From NCBI GenBank assembly GCA_018401015.1, contig JAGYLP010000005.1, forward strand, positions 62,001 through 126,000: 64,000 nt of DNA, given 5' to 3'. The notes beneath the pieces are model-generated. The model was not told where the DNA came from, made no database searches, and saw nothing but the letters and a program-made list of their open reading frames with translations. The stretch comes from Bacteroidales bacterium (GTDB lineage: Bacteria > Bacteroidota > Bacteroidia > Bacteroidales > M50B96). Every line of letters starts with the position of its first letter. Positions within the stretch are counted from its first letter, which is position 1. Positions 9,262 to 17,758 of the stretch are shown here, in pieces. The translations under genes and the position numbers were made by a program.

Positions 9262-11205
9262 ATGAATCATGGCTCATTTCGATTTAAGCCAGTTGTAGTA
9301 GCAATTTTCATCAGCCTTGCTCTGATTTATTCCTTTTTTTCCTTATCCGACAATACTCAAAAAGCCGATGAATGGACCATCCATTCACCGGCTTTTTTCA
9401 TTCAACATCAATCCTATGAGCTGGAAATTTGCTTTCCCGATACAAATATTCCCAGTCGTCCGAGTTTCCAATTCGAAAACGAAACACTTGCATACCAAAC
9501 CGATTCAAGTCGATTCATACTCTCGGTTAATTTTGCCGAATCGGGAACCTTACGGCTTGTGGACCTTGAAAGTCAAGCGACCATCGCTCAAGAATCCATT
9601 CGGGTCATTCCTCTCTGGTTATCAATTCTACCTCCACTCATTGCTATTTTGTTAGCCTTATTGCTAAAAGAGGTATTCTCGGCCCTCCTCATCGGACTTT
9701 TTAGTGGCACGTTAATCCTGGCCTGGGGTAAATCGCACCAGGGAGCTAGCATCTTTTTCCACGCCTTAAGCGATATCCCCGACGAATTCATTCTGCCCTC
9801 GCTGAGCAATCCCGATCACCTCAGTATTTTGGTTTTCTCTCTCTTGATTGGTGCCATGGTCAAGCTAATTTCCTCCAACGGTGGAATGGAAGGCATCGTA
9901 CAACGCATTACTCCCCTCGCACGAAGCTCTGTAAGCGGTCAGTTTGCCACCTGGCTCATGGGACTCAGTATCTTTTTCGACGACTATGCCAATACACTTT
10001 TGGTAGGAAACACCATGCGCCCCCTAAGCGACAAACTGCGCATCAGTCGTGAAAAACTCGCTTACCTCGTCGATTCGACGGCAGCTCCCATTGCTTCCAT
10101 TGCCTTCATCACAACCTGGATTGGAGCTGAACTTAGCTATATTCAGCAAGGGATCGATGAAATAGGACTCGAGCTGTCGCCTTATTCCATTTTTCTCGAT
10201 TCCCTGGCTTATTCCTTCTATCCCATACTCACCTTGCTCTTCATCCTGATAATCGTATTCAGCAAAAGGGAATATGGTCCCATGTTTACTATTGAACAAA
10301 AAGCCAGAATTCACAATCAATCGCCTCGAATAGAAGCTATTGAGCATTCAACAAACCCCAGACAACTGGCTAAGAGCTACAATGCGCTCATTCCTGTGCT
10401 CGTGGTAGTAGGAGTCACGTTGATTGGTCTTTATCTCACCGGATCGAGTCAGCATCAGTGGGACCCGACGATTGGGATTGGCCGGAATATTTCGGCTATT
10501 CTCGCCGGGGCAAATACCTACCAGGCTTTGCTCTGGTCATCGGGGAGCGGAGTGCTGGTTGCCCTTATCCTGAGCATTAGTCAACGAATTTTCACTCTGA
10601 GCGAAAGCATGGAAATATTAATCGAAGGACTCAAGTCGATGATGCATGCCGTAGTCATTTTGGTCTTAGCCTGGTCGCTTGCTCGTTTAACCCGTGAGCT
10701 GGAAACAGCCTCCTTCATCACCTCCGTTTTAATCAACTGGGAGGTTTCTGCCTTTTGGGTTCCGGCACTGAGTTTTATCGTTGCTGCCTTGGTTGCCTTT
10801 GCTACCGGTTCGTCGTGGGGCACAATGGCCATCCTCTACCCGCTTATGATTCCGGCAATCTGGAATCTTGGCCATCAAGCCGGGATTGATCCGGAACTGA
10901 GTTACGGGCTCTTTTTGAATGTAGTGTCGGTTATTCTCGCCGGTTCCGTTTTAGGCGATCACTGCTCACCCATTTCCGACACAACGATAATGTCGTCGCT
11001 GGCCAGTTCCTGCAACCACTTAGAGCATGTACGAACGCAATTGCCTTATGCATTAACGGTGGGAGGAGTATCGGTTTTGGCAGGAACCATTCCGGCGTCG
11101 TTTGGGATTTCTACCTGGTTTCTTTTCCCGGTAGCCTTACTTCTGCTGATTGGAATAGTGTTCTTACTCGGAAAACCGGTAAGCACTTATCAGCATTATA
11201 AATAA
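9262..11205 (+). CDS. NhaC-family Na+/H+ antiporter with an extra N-terminal extracytoplasmic domain
   Basis: A 647-residue inner-membrane antiporter exchanging Na+ for H+. The first 20 residues form a membrane anchor, followed by about 90 residues of beta-rich sequence (30-118) likely to sit in the periplasm, then an NhaC-type core of some 10-12 helices from IPLWLSILPPLIAILLALLL onward. Conserved family segments include FFDDYANTLLVGNTMRP, STAAPIASIAFITTW and VLGDHCSPISDTTIMSS. NhaC proteins are usually 450-550 residues, so the N-terminal domain is extra. It begins 17 bp after the tyrosine kinase. The 3' end overlaps the DUF218 gene by 10 bp on the other strand. Confidence 0.87.
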   Translation: MNHGSFRFKPVVVAIFISLALIYSFFSLSDNTQKADEWTIHSPAFFIQHQSYELEICFPDTNIPSRPSFQFENETLAYQTDSSRFILSVNFAESGTLRLVDLESQATIAQESIRVIPLWLSILPPLIAILLALLLKEVFSALLIGLFSGTLILAWGKSHQGASIFFHALSDIPDEFILPSLSNPDHLSILVFSLLIGAMVKLISSNGGMEGIVQRITPLARSSVSGQFATWLMGLSIFFDDYANTLLVGNTMRPLSDKLRISREKLAYLVDSTAAPIASIAFITTWIGAELSYIQQGIDEIGLELSPYSIFLDSLAYSFYPILTLLFILIIVFSKREYGPMFTIEQKARIHNQSPRIEAIEHSTNPRQLAKSYNALIPVLVVVGVTLIGLYLTGSSQHQWDPTIGIGRNISAILAGANTYQALLWSSGSGVLVALILSISQRIFTLSESMEILIEGLKSMMHAVVILVLAWSLARLTRELETASFITSVLINWEVSAFWVPALSFIVAALVAFATGSSWGTMAILYPLMIPAIWNLGHQAGIDPELSYGLFLNVVSVILAGSVLGDHCSPISDTTIMSSLASSCNHLEHVRTQLPYALTVGGVSVLAGTIPASFGISTWFLFPVALLLLIGIVFLLGKPVSTYQHYK

Positions 11206-11957
11206 TTCTTAATCGAATAGGCGTAATAGGTAAACCATTCGCGAATAAGCTGATACCAGCCTGTGAGCGCGGTGGGTTGAGGGATAATTGCCTGATACAG
11301 TTTCTTTGCTTCTGCCACTCCTTGGTGTTCGATGGGGTAAACCATAACTTCGATTCGCTGATTATAGAAAGTTTCGTAAGCTCGTTTGGCTTCGAGAGCT
11401 GGAGCAATGATTAATATCCGATAATTGGAATCGATACTATCGAGTAATGCTTTCGTGTTTACGGCGCTCTCATAAATAGTTCGAGCTTCGGTTTCGAGGG
11501 TAATCTTCCTGCGAGAAACGTCGGCTGAAAGCAAAAATGCCTGCAGCTTTTCAGCATTTGAGAGGGTATCGGAAAATAACCGGGTTGTTTTCCCACTGAT
11601 TAGAAATTCCTTCACCACCCTATTCTCCTGTAATTCCATCATCTTCAACACAGCAGAAGCATTCTCTCCTAATGAAAAAAGGGCTTTTTTAGGTTGATAA
11701 ATCATTTCCTTGGCAAAGACATATCCATAGTCGAAACGTTGGTTTAACTGAGCTGTATCGATGGCTGGCTGCTCCCATTTGCCACGCATACTTCGGTATA
11801 AATAATCGTTCGAGAATACCAGCAGCAGGATAAATGCCCACAACAAGCTTTTACTTTTAAGAGCCGGTTTTTTAGAAAGGACTCCTTTTAGCAGGAGTAA
11901 AACAATCCAAAACAAGGGAGAGAGCAGGAAAGATAAGAGTTGAGAAAGAATAAACAT
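11196..11957 (-). CDS. DUF218/YdcF-family membrane protein
   Basis: A 253-residue protein with two N-terminal hydrophobic segments (about 4-25 and 38-52), followed by a DUF218 domain of the SanA/ElyC/YdcF type. Recognisable family pieces are FLISGKTTRLFSDTLSNAEK, TLETEARTIYESAVNT and ILIIAPALEAKRAYETF. Relatives are linked to envelope integrity and vancomycin or detergent resistance, but the enzymatic activity of the domain is unknown. Some conserved positions of typical DUF218 proteins, such as the N-terminal VVLGGG strand, look degenerate here (FDYGYVFAKE), so this is a divergent member. Confidence 0.7.
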   Translation of the reverse strand: MFILSQLLSFLLSPLFWIVLLLLKGVLSKKPALKSKSLLWAFILLLVFSNDYLYRSMRGKWEQPAIDTAQLNQRFDYGYVFAKEMIYQPKKALFSLGENASAVLKMMELQENRVVKEFLISGKTTRLFSDTLSNAEKLQAFLLSADVSRRKITLETEARTIYESAVNTKALLDSIDSNYRILIIAPALEAKRAYETFYNQRIEVMVYPIEHQGVAEAKKLYQAIIPQPTALTGWYQLIREWFTYYAYSIKNYL

Positions 11958-12035
11958 AACAGCTATTTTTCACCAAATGTAAATACCTTCCCCTATTTAT
12001 CAAGAAGACCAGGAAAAAGAAATCAACAAAATAAT

Positions 12036-13532
12036 TCAGTTTTTCGAAGGCAGGAACCGAACCAACCAGAGGCCTATGTAGGTGATAAATCCATTCAGAA
12101 TTAACAATTCAAAACTCATTTCGTAGGAGTAGGTGGTTTGCAAAAACAGTTTAATGAACCAGGATAATACAGGCGATAGAATGGCAATTACAGGTACCAA
12201 CCGGTCGTTGGTCGGAAGCTTGGTAAACAAACCGTAAGCATACAAACCCAAAAGCGGACCATAAGTATAGCCGGCCACGGTAAAAATTGCTGCAATGACA
12301 CTTTCGTCTTGAATTGCATGAAAGATGAGGATTACCACAAAGAGAGCAACCGAGATACCGGCGTGGACCCATTTACGCACGCGGGTTTGTTTGGCTTCGT
12401 TCTGGTATCGGTCTATTTCCAGAATATCGACCGAGAAAGAGGTTGTAAGAGAGGTTAAGGCAGAATCGGCGCTGGAATAAGCTGCAGCGAGTAGCCCCAG
12501 TAAAAAGATGATAGCCAGGTAATCGGGGAAAAAACCTCCGGTTGCAATGAGTGGGAAAAGATGATCGGCTTTAGCAGGTAATTCCAGCGAAACCTGATCG
12601 GCGTAGAGGTAAAGCAATGCTCCCAGACCCAAAAAGAGCAGATTCACGGGTAATAATGCCAAACTGAACCAATACATATTTTTTTGAGCGTCTTTTAGGG
12701 TGCGGCAACTTAGATTCTTTTGCATCATATCCTGATCTAAACCCGTCATTACGATGGTGATAAACATTCCGGCAAAGAACTGTTTGAAAAAATAGGTTCC
12801 TGCCAGGGGATCGTCGAAGAAAAAGATGCGAGAATATTCACTTCCCTGAATTAGTCGAAGCGTTGACTGGAATCCGAAACCGGTTTCGGCCGAAATGAAG
12901 TAAACACTCAGAGCAACAGCCCCTAGCATGAAAATGGTTTGTAAGGTATCGGTCCAAATGATGGTTTTAATCCCCCCGCGGAAGGTGTAAAGGAAAATGA
13001 GCAAAATGGTAATAAGCACCAAGAGGGCAAAGGGAACATTCCAGGATTCAGGCAACACCAGCTGAAAAGTGATCGCCACCAGATACAAACGAAAAGAGGC
13101 ACCAATGATTCTTGATAGTAAAAAGAAGGAAGCTCCTGTTTTATACGATGTTCGTCCTAAGCGCTCGTGAAGGTAGGTGTAAATACTGGTTAACTGTAAG
13201 CGATAGTAAAGCGGAAGAAGCACATGGATTATCACAACATAGCCCAGCAAATAGCCTAATACCATTTGCATGTACGAGAACTGAGAACTACCCACCCAAC
13301 CGGGAGCAGAAATAAACGTAACTCCCGATAAGGAAGCGCCAATCATGCCAAAAGCCACTATATACCATGGCGACTTCCGGTTTCCCAGGAAAAAGGACAA
13401 ATTCCCGGCATTCCTTCCGGTTAATTGGGCAATGAGAATGAGCATTCCGAAATAAATCGCAACCGTTGCAAGTAAAACCCAGGGATTCATAGCTAAATTT
13501 TTCAGCAAATCAACGATAAGTTTCCCGCTCAT
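12036..13532 (-). CDS. Sodium:solute symporter (SSS family)
   Basis: A 498-residue, roughly 13-helix inner-membrane Na+-coupled symporter. It has FFLGNRKSPWYIVAFGMIGASLSGVTFISAPG after the first helix, typical of SSS proteins; FRGGIKTIIWTDTLQTIFML, the family signature region; and TGLDQDMMQKNLSC and AAYSSADSALTSLTTSFSVDIL in the core. The substrate is not predictable; sugar, amino-acid and sialic-acid transporters all share these motifs. The first 14 residues may not be translated, because an internal ATG (13490) begins just before helix 1. It diverges from the PepSY-type gene and stands alone. Confidence 0.85.
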   Translation of the reverse strand: MSGKLIVDLLKNLAMNPWVLLATVAIYFGMLILIAQLTGRNAGNLSFFLGNRKSPWYIVAFGMIGASLSGVTFISAPGWVGSSQFSYMQMVLGYLLGYVVIIHVLLPLYYRLQLTSIYTYLHERLGRTSYKTGASFFLLSRIIGASFRLYLVAITFQLVLPESWNVPFALLVLITILLIFLYTFRGGIKTIIWTDTLQTIFMLGAVALSVYFISAETGFGFQSTLRLIQGSEYSRIFFFDDPLAGTYFFKQFFAGMFITIVMTGLDQDMMQKNLSCRTLKDAQKNMYWFSLALLPVNLLFLGLGALLYLYADQVSLELPAKADHLFPLIATGGFFPDYLAIIFLLGLLAAAYSSADSALTSLTTSFSVDILEIDRYQNEAKQTRVRKWVHAGISVALFVVILIFHAIQDESVIAAIFTVAGYTYGPLLGLYAYGLFTKLPTNDRLVPVIAILSPVLSWFIKLFLQTTYSYEMSFELLILNGFITYIGLWLVRFLPSKN

Positions 13533-13634
13533 GCAATTCCCCCATTAGCCAATTATTAATGGATTGTTAACAAAGGCTTATCAAAGCCATTTTTACAACA
13601 TATAAAATTTTAGGTACTGAATTACTTAATTAGC

Positions 13635-13642
13635 TATTTTTG
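13635..13642 (+). promoter_or_regulatory. TAnnTTTG -7 element upstream of the PepSY/Rrf2 pair
   Basis: TATTTTTG is an exact match to the TAnnTTTG element used by the primary sigma factor in Bacteroidota. It lies 20 bp before the ATG at 13663, which implies a very short leader. No good TTG -33 element is present; TTA at 13610-13612 is the nearest candidate. Confidence 0.45.
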
Positions 13643-13662
13643 ATGCCACAATTCAGCACACT

Positions 13663-15183
13663 ATGAACTTTCTACGAAAATTACATAAATGGGCAGGCGT
13701 ATTGGTTGCCCTCTTCATCATTATCTTTTCCGTTTCGGGAATTATCATGAATCACCGGGACTTTTTCTCCCCTGTTTCTGTGTCGCGCGGATGGATGCCG
13801 GAGGAATACCGCTACCAAAATTGGAACAATGCATCGGTTAAATCGGCCTGTCGAACCGACGAGGGCTATTTGTTCTACGGCAACTTGGGAACGTGGCACT
13901 TCAATTCGAGTCTCACGCAGTACGAAAAGGTTCAGTTTGGAGAGAAGCCCGGCATTGACCGACAAAAAACGCAAAAAATCATCCGAGCCTCGAACGGAAA
14001 TTACTATGCCTGCGGGTTATTTGGTTTGTATTATTCCACCGATGGAGCCAAAAGTTGGGAGGAAATTGAATTACCAACTCACGAAAAGATCATTGACTTG
14101 ACGTCCGACGAGACCAGAGTTTACGTTCTAAGCCGGAGCGAACTTTTTCATTTGGATCAAAACACTCATCAACTTCGCGCCTATCAGCCTGCCACGCCAG
14201 CCGATTACGATAACAAAATTGGATTATTCCGCACTCTTTGGGAGATTCATAGTGGCGAATTCATTGGGTTACCGGGTAAGTTGCTGGTCGATTTAATGGG
14301 TCTAATTTTCCTGGCACTTAGCATTACCGGTATCGTCTATTTTGTTGCTCCACATGCAATGAAACGTTCTGCATCAAAGGTAAAAAAGAAGTGGGGCAAG
14401 GCCCGGCGTTTCAGTTTAAAATGGCACAATTGGTTAGGGGTTTATCCCGTTGTTTTCCTGCTTATTACGACCATAACAGGCATGTTCTTGCGGCCTCCGC
14501 TACTTATCCCCATTGCCAATCAGAAAGTAAATAAACTTCCATTCACGCATCTAGATCATCCAAATCCGTGGTACGATCAGCTTCGAAGCATTTATTACGA
14601 TACGAGTTACGATGCACTTGTATTAGGCACTTCGAATGGTTTTTATTACAGCAAACCCGATGCATCCGAACTGTACAAAATACCGATTCAGCCTCCGGTT
14701 AGCGTAATGGGCGTGAACGTGTTTGAGAAGACGCCGGAAGGTAACTACCTGGTTGGTTCGTTTTCGGGTTTATTCGAGTGGAATCCGATGAAAGGCATCG
14801 TATTCGACCGCATGGAAAATCGGCCTTATCGTGCTGTAAGTCAACAAGGACCACCCATTGGAGCGCATGTAATTGCCGGCTATTTTAAAGATCGGTCTGG
14901 GGAAGAGTGGGTATTCGATTACTCAGCAGGTGTAAAATCTTTAGGATCGCGACAAACGTTTATTCCCATGCCAGCTCTTTTGGAAGCCTCTCCTATGTCG
15001 TTGTGGAACCTTGCCCTGGAGTTTCATACCGCACGATTCTATCAATTCATGCTGGGTCCTGCCTATATTTTGATAGTGCCACTCGTTGGTTTGATTATTA
15101 TATTACTTTTGGTTTCCGGAATCCTCGTTTGGATTCGCTATCACACTGGTAAAAAGAAAAGTAGAGTTAATTCCCATGAGTAA
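13663..15183 (+). CDS. PepSY-associated transmembrane protein with propeller-like extracytoplasmic segments
   Basis: A 506-residue inner-membrane protein of the PepSY_TM/PiuB-like group. Helices are predicted at about 8-30, 208-228, 262-282 and 462-490, with HKWAGVLVALFIIIFSVSGIIM and WHNWLGVYPVVFLLITTITGMF as family helices. The two extracytoplasmic stretches (about 31-205 and 285-460) carry beta-propeller-like units such as GLFGLYYSTDGAKSWEEI, LGTSNGFYYSK and GSFSGLFEWNP instead of a classical PepSY domain. Relatives occur near iron or heme uptake and reductase functions. Its last 8 bp overlap the Rrf2 regulator, so the two are co-transcribed. The function is unknown; electron transfer or stress sensing is only an inference. 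Confidence 0.7.
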   Translation: MNFLRKLHKWAGVLVALFIIIFSVSGIIMNHRDFFSPVSVSRGWMPEEYRYQNWNNASVKSACRTDEGYLFYGNLGTWHFNSSLTQYEKVQFGEKPGIDRQKTQKIIRASNGNYYACGLFGLYYSTDGAKSWEEIELPTHEKIIDLTSDETRVYVLSRSELFHLDQNTHQLRAYQPATPADYDNKIGLFRTLWEIHSGEFIGLPGKLLVDLMGLIFLALSITGIVYFVAPHAMKRSASKVKKKWGKARRFSLKWHNWLGVYPVVFLLITTITGMFLRPPLLIPIANQKVNKLPFTHLDHPNPWYDQLRSIYYDTSYDALVLGTSNGFYYSKPDASELYKIPIQPPVSVMGVNVFEKTPEGNYLVGSFSGLFEWNPMKGIVFDRMENRPYRAVSQQGPPIGAHVIAGYFKDRSGEEWVFDYSAGVKSLGSRQTFIPMPALLEASPMSLWNLALEFHTARFYQFMLGPAYILIVPLVGLIIILLLVSGILVWIRYHTGKKKSRVNSHE

Positions 15184-15574
15184 CATTGTTCACCTTTCCG
15201 AAGCAGCCTCGATTGGATTGCACGCCCTAATTATTATTGCCAAAGCCGACGGAATGGTTAATGTGCAAACAATTGCCGATTTGACCGGCTCATCGCGACA
15301 TCATATTGCTAAGGTGATGCAACGCCTAACCCGCGAAAACCTCATCGCATCTTCGCGCGGACCAAGCGGTGGTTTCGAACTCTTACGTGCACCCGAAGAA
15401 ATAACCCTTCTCGAGATTTTTGAGGCCATCGAAGGGAAAATGACTATTCCCAGATGCCCGGCCGATCATAAGGTGTGCCCGTTCGATAAATGTTTGCTCG
15501 ATAATGTAACCCAAAAAATGGCACTCGATTTCTTGGCTTATGTTAAAGACAAGACCGTAAAAGACTACCTCTAA
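15176..15574 (+). CDS. Rrf2-family transcriptional regulator with three-Cys cluster motif
   Basis: A 132-residue winged-helix regulator. The N-terminal helix-turn-helix covers about 25-60 (VQTIADLTGSSRHHIAKVMQRL), and a wing with SRGPSGGFEL follows. The loop at about 91-105 has three cysteines spaced C-x6-C-x4-C (CPADHKVCPFDKC), the cluster region of Fe-S Rrf2 proteins such as IscR, NsrR and RsrR, so ligand-dependent control by Fe-S status or nitric oxide is likely. Its start overlaps the PepSY-type gene by 8 bp, and it presumably regulates that operon. It ends 7 bp before the convergent glgB stop. Confidence 0.88.
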   Translation: MSNIVHLSEAASIGLHALIIIAKADGMVNVQTIADLTGSSRHHIAKVMQRLTRENLIASSRGPSGGFELLRAPEEITLLEIFEAIEGKMTIPRCPADHKVCPFDKCLLDNVTQKMALDFLAYVKDKTVKDYL

Positions 15575-15581
15575 GCACCGT

Positions 15582-17606
15582 TTAGGCTCCCTCGACTTTT
15601 CTTCGAAATACCTGAACACTCCGATTCACATTATAAATCCGCATGCGATTCTGACCTTTATCCCGATCGTAAAAAGAAGGATAACGGATACTCGTATCCA
15701 CTCGGTTAAACCCACCATATTCACTGGCGTCGGAGGTTAGAATCAGCTCGTAATTGCCGGCATCGGGAACATAAAACTCGTAGTCCATTATAGAGCTGAA
15801 AATATGGAAATTAAACACAAAGATGAGCCCGGCTCGTTGGAAAATAAGTGTTTTATTCCAATCGTCGTTGTTCAACAGTTGGGGATAATCCGATTGCATT
15901 ACGCGGTGCTCACTAACCAGTTTCAGCATATCGCTATCCCATTGAGCCAGGAAACGGTACCGGAGCTCGTGATTTTGGACCAACGACCATTGCCTGCGTG
16001 CATAATGATAGCTCCAATTATTCCCTTCGCGCGGAAAATCAATCCATTCGGGATGACCAAATTCATTCCCCATGAAATTCATGTACGCATCGCCCCCTAA
16101 AACAAGAGTAATAAACCGAATCATTTTGTGTAAGGCTATTCCCCGATCGATAACCGGGTGTGGATCGTCCACGCGCATGTGATAATACATTTCCTGATCC
16201 ATCAGCCTAAAAGCAAGCGTTTTATCACCAACAAGTGCTTGATCGTGCGATTCGGCATAAGCGATGGTTGGGGTATCGAATTTTCGATTCAACAAGGTTT
16301 CATAAAGCTGATACAGATTCCAGTCTTCGTCCCGTTGTTCCTTTAAAATTTTTATCCAGTAATCGGGTATCCCCATACCTAAGCGATAATCGAATCCTAT
16401 TCCACCGTGATGAATCGGAGCACATAGTCCGGGCATTCCGGTAACATCTTCGGCTATGCTGATAGCACCTTTCTTAACCTGATGAATTAATTTATTGGCT
16501 AGCTGTAAGTAAATCAAGGCATCGAATTCCACTCCTTTGGTAAAGAACTTTTCCTGATCGAACGGACCATCGTGTCCATGATGCCAATACATCATTGAGC
16601 CAACTCCGTCGAACCGAAAACCATCGAAGTGAAATTCTTTCATCCAATAATGAATATTGGAAAGCAAGAACTGAAGAACTTCTGTTTTGCCATAATCGAA
16701 TAACTTACTATCCCAATCGGGGTGCTCGCCACGAGGCCCGGCATGAAAATACTGATAATCGGTACCATCGAACTGATTCAACCCTTCGTTTATATTCTTA
16801 ATAGCATGAGAATGAACCAAGTCCATAATAACAGCCAATCCTAATTCATGAGCAGTTTGAATCAATGATTTCAGTTCGGTGGGTGTTCCAAATCGGGAAC
16901 TGGGCGCAAAAAAATTCGACACATGATAACCAAAGCTACCATAGTAAGGATGTTCAGCAATAGCCATTAACTGAATGGCATTATATCCGGCCGCTTTAAT
17001 TCCTGGGAGCAAAGATTCAAACTCCGCATACGTTCCCACCCCATAGGTTTCCTGTGCCATGCCAATATGCGCTTCGTAAATGAGCAGATTACCTCTTTCC
17101 GGAAGATTCGGTTTCTTGCGTCCCCATTTGAACGAATCTTCCTCCCAGTACTGAGCTGCAAAATCGCGGGTTTCTTCATCCTGAACCACCCGAAAAGCAT
17201 AGGCTGGGATTCGGTAATCAACTCCACGTGCCGAGTGCACAATCACTTTATATTTTCCCAAATGCTGCCAACAATCTTTGTATTCTTTATAAGGTAAGCG
17301 AATTTCCCAGTTTCCATTTTCGATTCGATTCAATGGATGCGAATGTGGATTCCATTGGTTGAAGTCGCCGGTTAAATACAGCGCATGAGCCTCGGGAGCC
17401 CACTCACGATACACCCAGGATTCACTTTCGGTATCCGGATGCACCCCATAGTATTGGTAAGCCGATGCAAAACGAGTCAAACTTCCATAGTCCGATTCAA
17501 TTTGATTCAAGCGAGTTTTGAATCGCTCATAGCGAGCATACACTTCGTCGGCCACCGGCTCAAGCCAGGGATCGTTCTTAACCAGGGTCATTATTTTTTG
17601 TGCCAT
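15582..17606 (-). CDS. glgB: 1,4-alpha-glucan branching enzyme, eukaryote-like GH13_8 type
   Basis: It introduces alpha-1,6 branches into glycogen. The 674-residue protein has an N-terminal CBM48 (about 65-155, WAPEAHALYLTGDFNQW), a GH13 barrel with nucleophile Asp333 (DGFRFDGV), acid/base Glu386 (IAEDVTG) and transition-state aspartate Asp455 (ESHDQALVGDK), then a C-terminal beta domain. DGFRFDGVGSMMYWHHG and HPEWIDFPREGNNWSY are characteristic of the eukaryotic-type branching enzymes rather than of E. coli GlgB. All catalytic residues are intact. No other glycogen genes are in the window. It diverges from the AbgT transporter. Confidence 0.93.
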   Translation of the reverse strand: MAQKIMTLVKNDPWLEPVADEVYARYERFKTRLNQIESDYGSLTRFASAYQYYGVHPDTESESWVYREWAPEAHALYLTGDFNQWNPHSHPLNRIENGNWEIRLPYKEYKDCWQHLGKYKVIVHSARGVDYRIPAYAFRVVQDEETRDFAAQYWEEDSFKWGRKKPNLPERGNLLIYEAHIGMAQETYGVGTYAEFESLLPGIKAAGYNAIQLMAIAEHPYYGSFGYHVSNFFAPSSRFGTPTELKSLIQTAHELGLAVIMDLVHSHAIKNINEGLNQFDGTDYQYFHAGPRGEHPDWDSKLFDYGKTEVLQFLLSNIHYWMKEFHFDGFRFDGVGSMMYWHHGHDGPFDQEKFFTKGVEFDALIYLQLANKLIHQVKKGAISIAEDVTGMPGLCAPIHHGGIGFDYRLGMGIPDYWIKILKEQRDEDWNLYQLYETLLNRKFDTPTIAYAESHDQALVGDKTLAFRLMDQEMYYHMRVDDPHPVIDRGIALHKMIRFITLVLGGDAYMNFMGNEFGHPEWIDFPREGNNWSYHYARRQWSLVQNHELRYRFLAQWDSDMLKLVSEHRVMQSDYPQLLNNDDWNKTLIFQRAGLIFVFNFHIFSSIMDYEFYVPDAGNYELILTSDASEYGGFNRVDTSIRYPSFYDRDKGQNRMRIYNVNRSVQVFRRKVEGA

Positions 17607-17682
17607 ATCGGTTGTTTTTTGCTGCTGAACTGCTTGGGGGGAATAACCAGCAGTAAGCTACAGTTAAGCTTCTTTAAGAAAC

Positions 17683-17690
17683 CAAAGATA
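17683..17690 (-). promoter_or_regulatory. TAnnTTTG -7 element of glgB
   Basis: Read on the minus strand this is TATCTTTG, an exact TAnnTTTG match, 77 bp upstream of the glgB ATG. No clear -33 TTG is seen at the right spacing. Confidence 0.45.
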
Positions 17691-17710
17691 CCAAATAAAG
17701 CTACTTGGCA

Positions 17711-17739
17711 TTGCCCTTCGTGAAAGACTTTTTATCTTG
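17711..17739 (+). promoter_or_regulatory. Candidate promoter of the AbgT-family transporter
   Basis: TTG at 17711-17713, a 19-bp spacer, then TATCTTG at 17733-17739, a near match to the Bacteroidota -7 element. It lies about 20 bp before the ATG at 17759 and is back-to-back with the glgB promoter. Confidence 0.35.
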
Positions 17740-17758
17740 CGCGACCGACAAAATTCCT

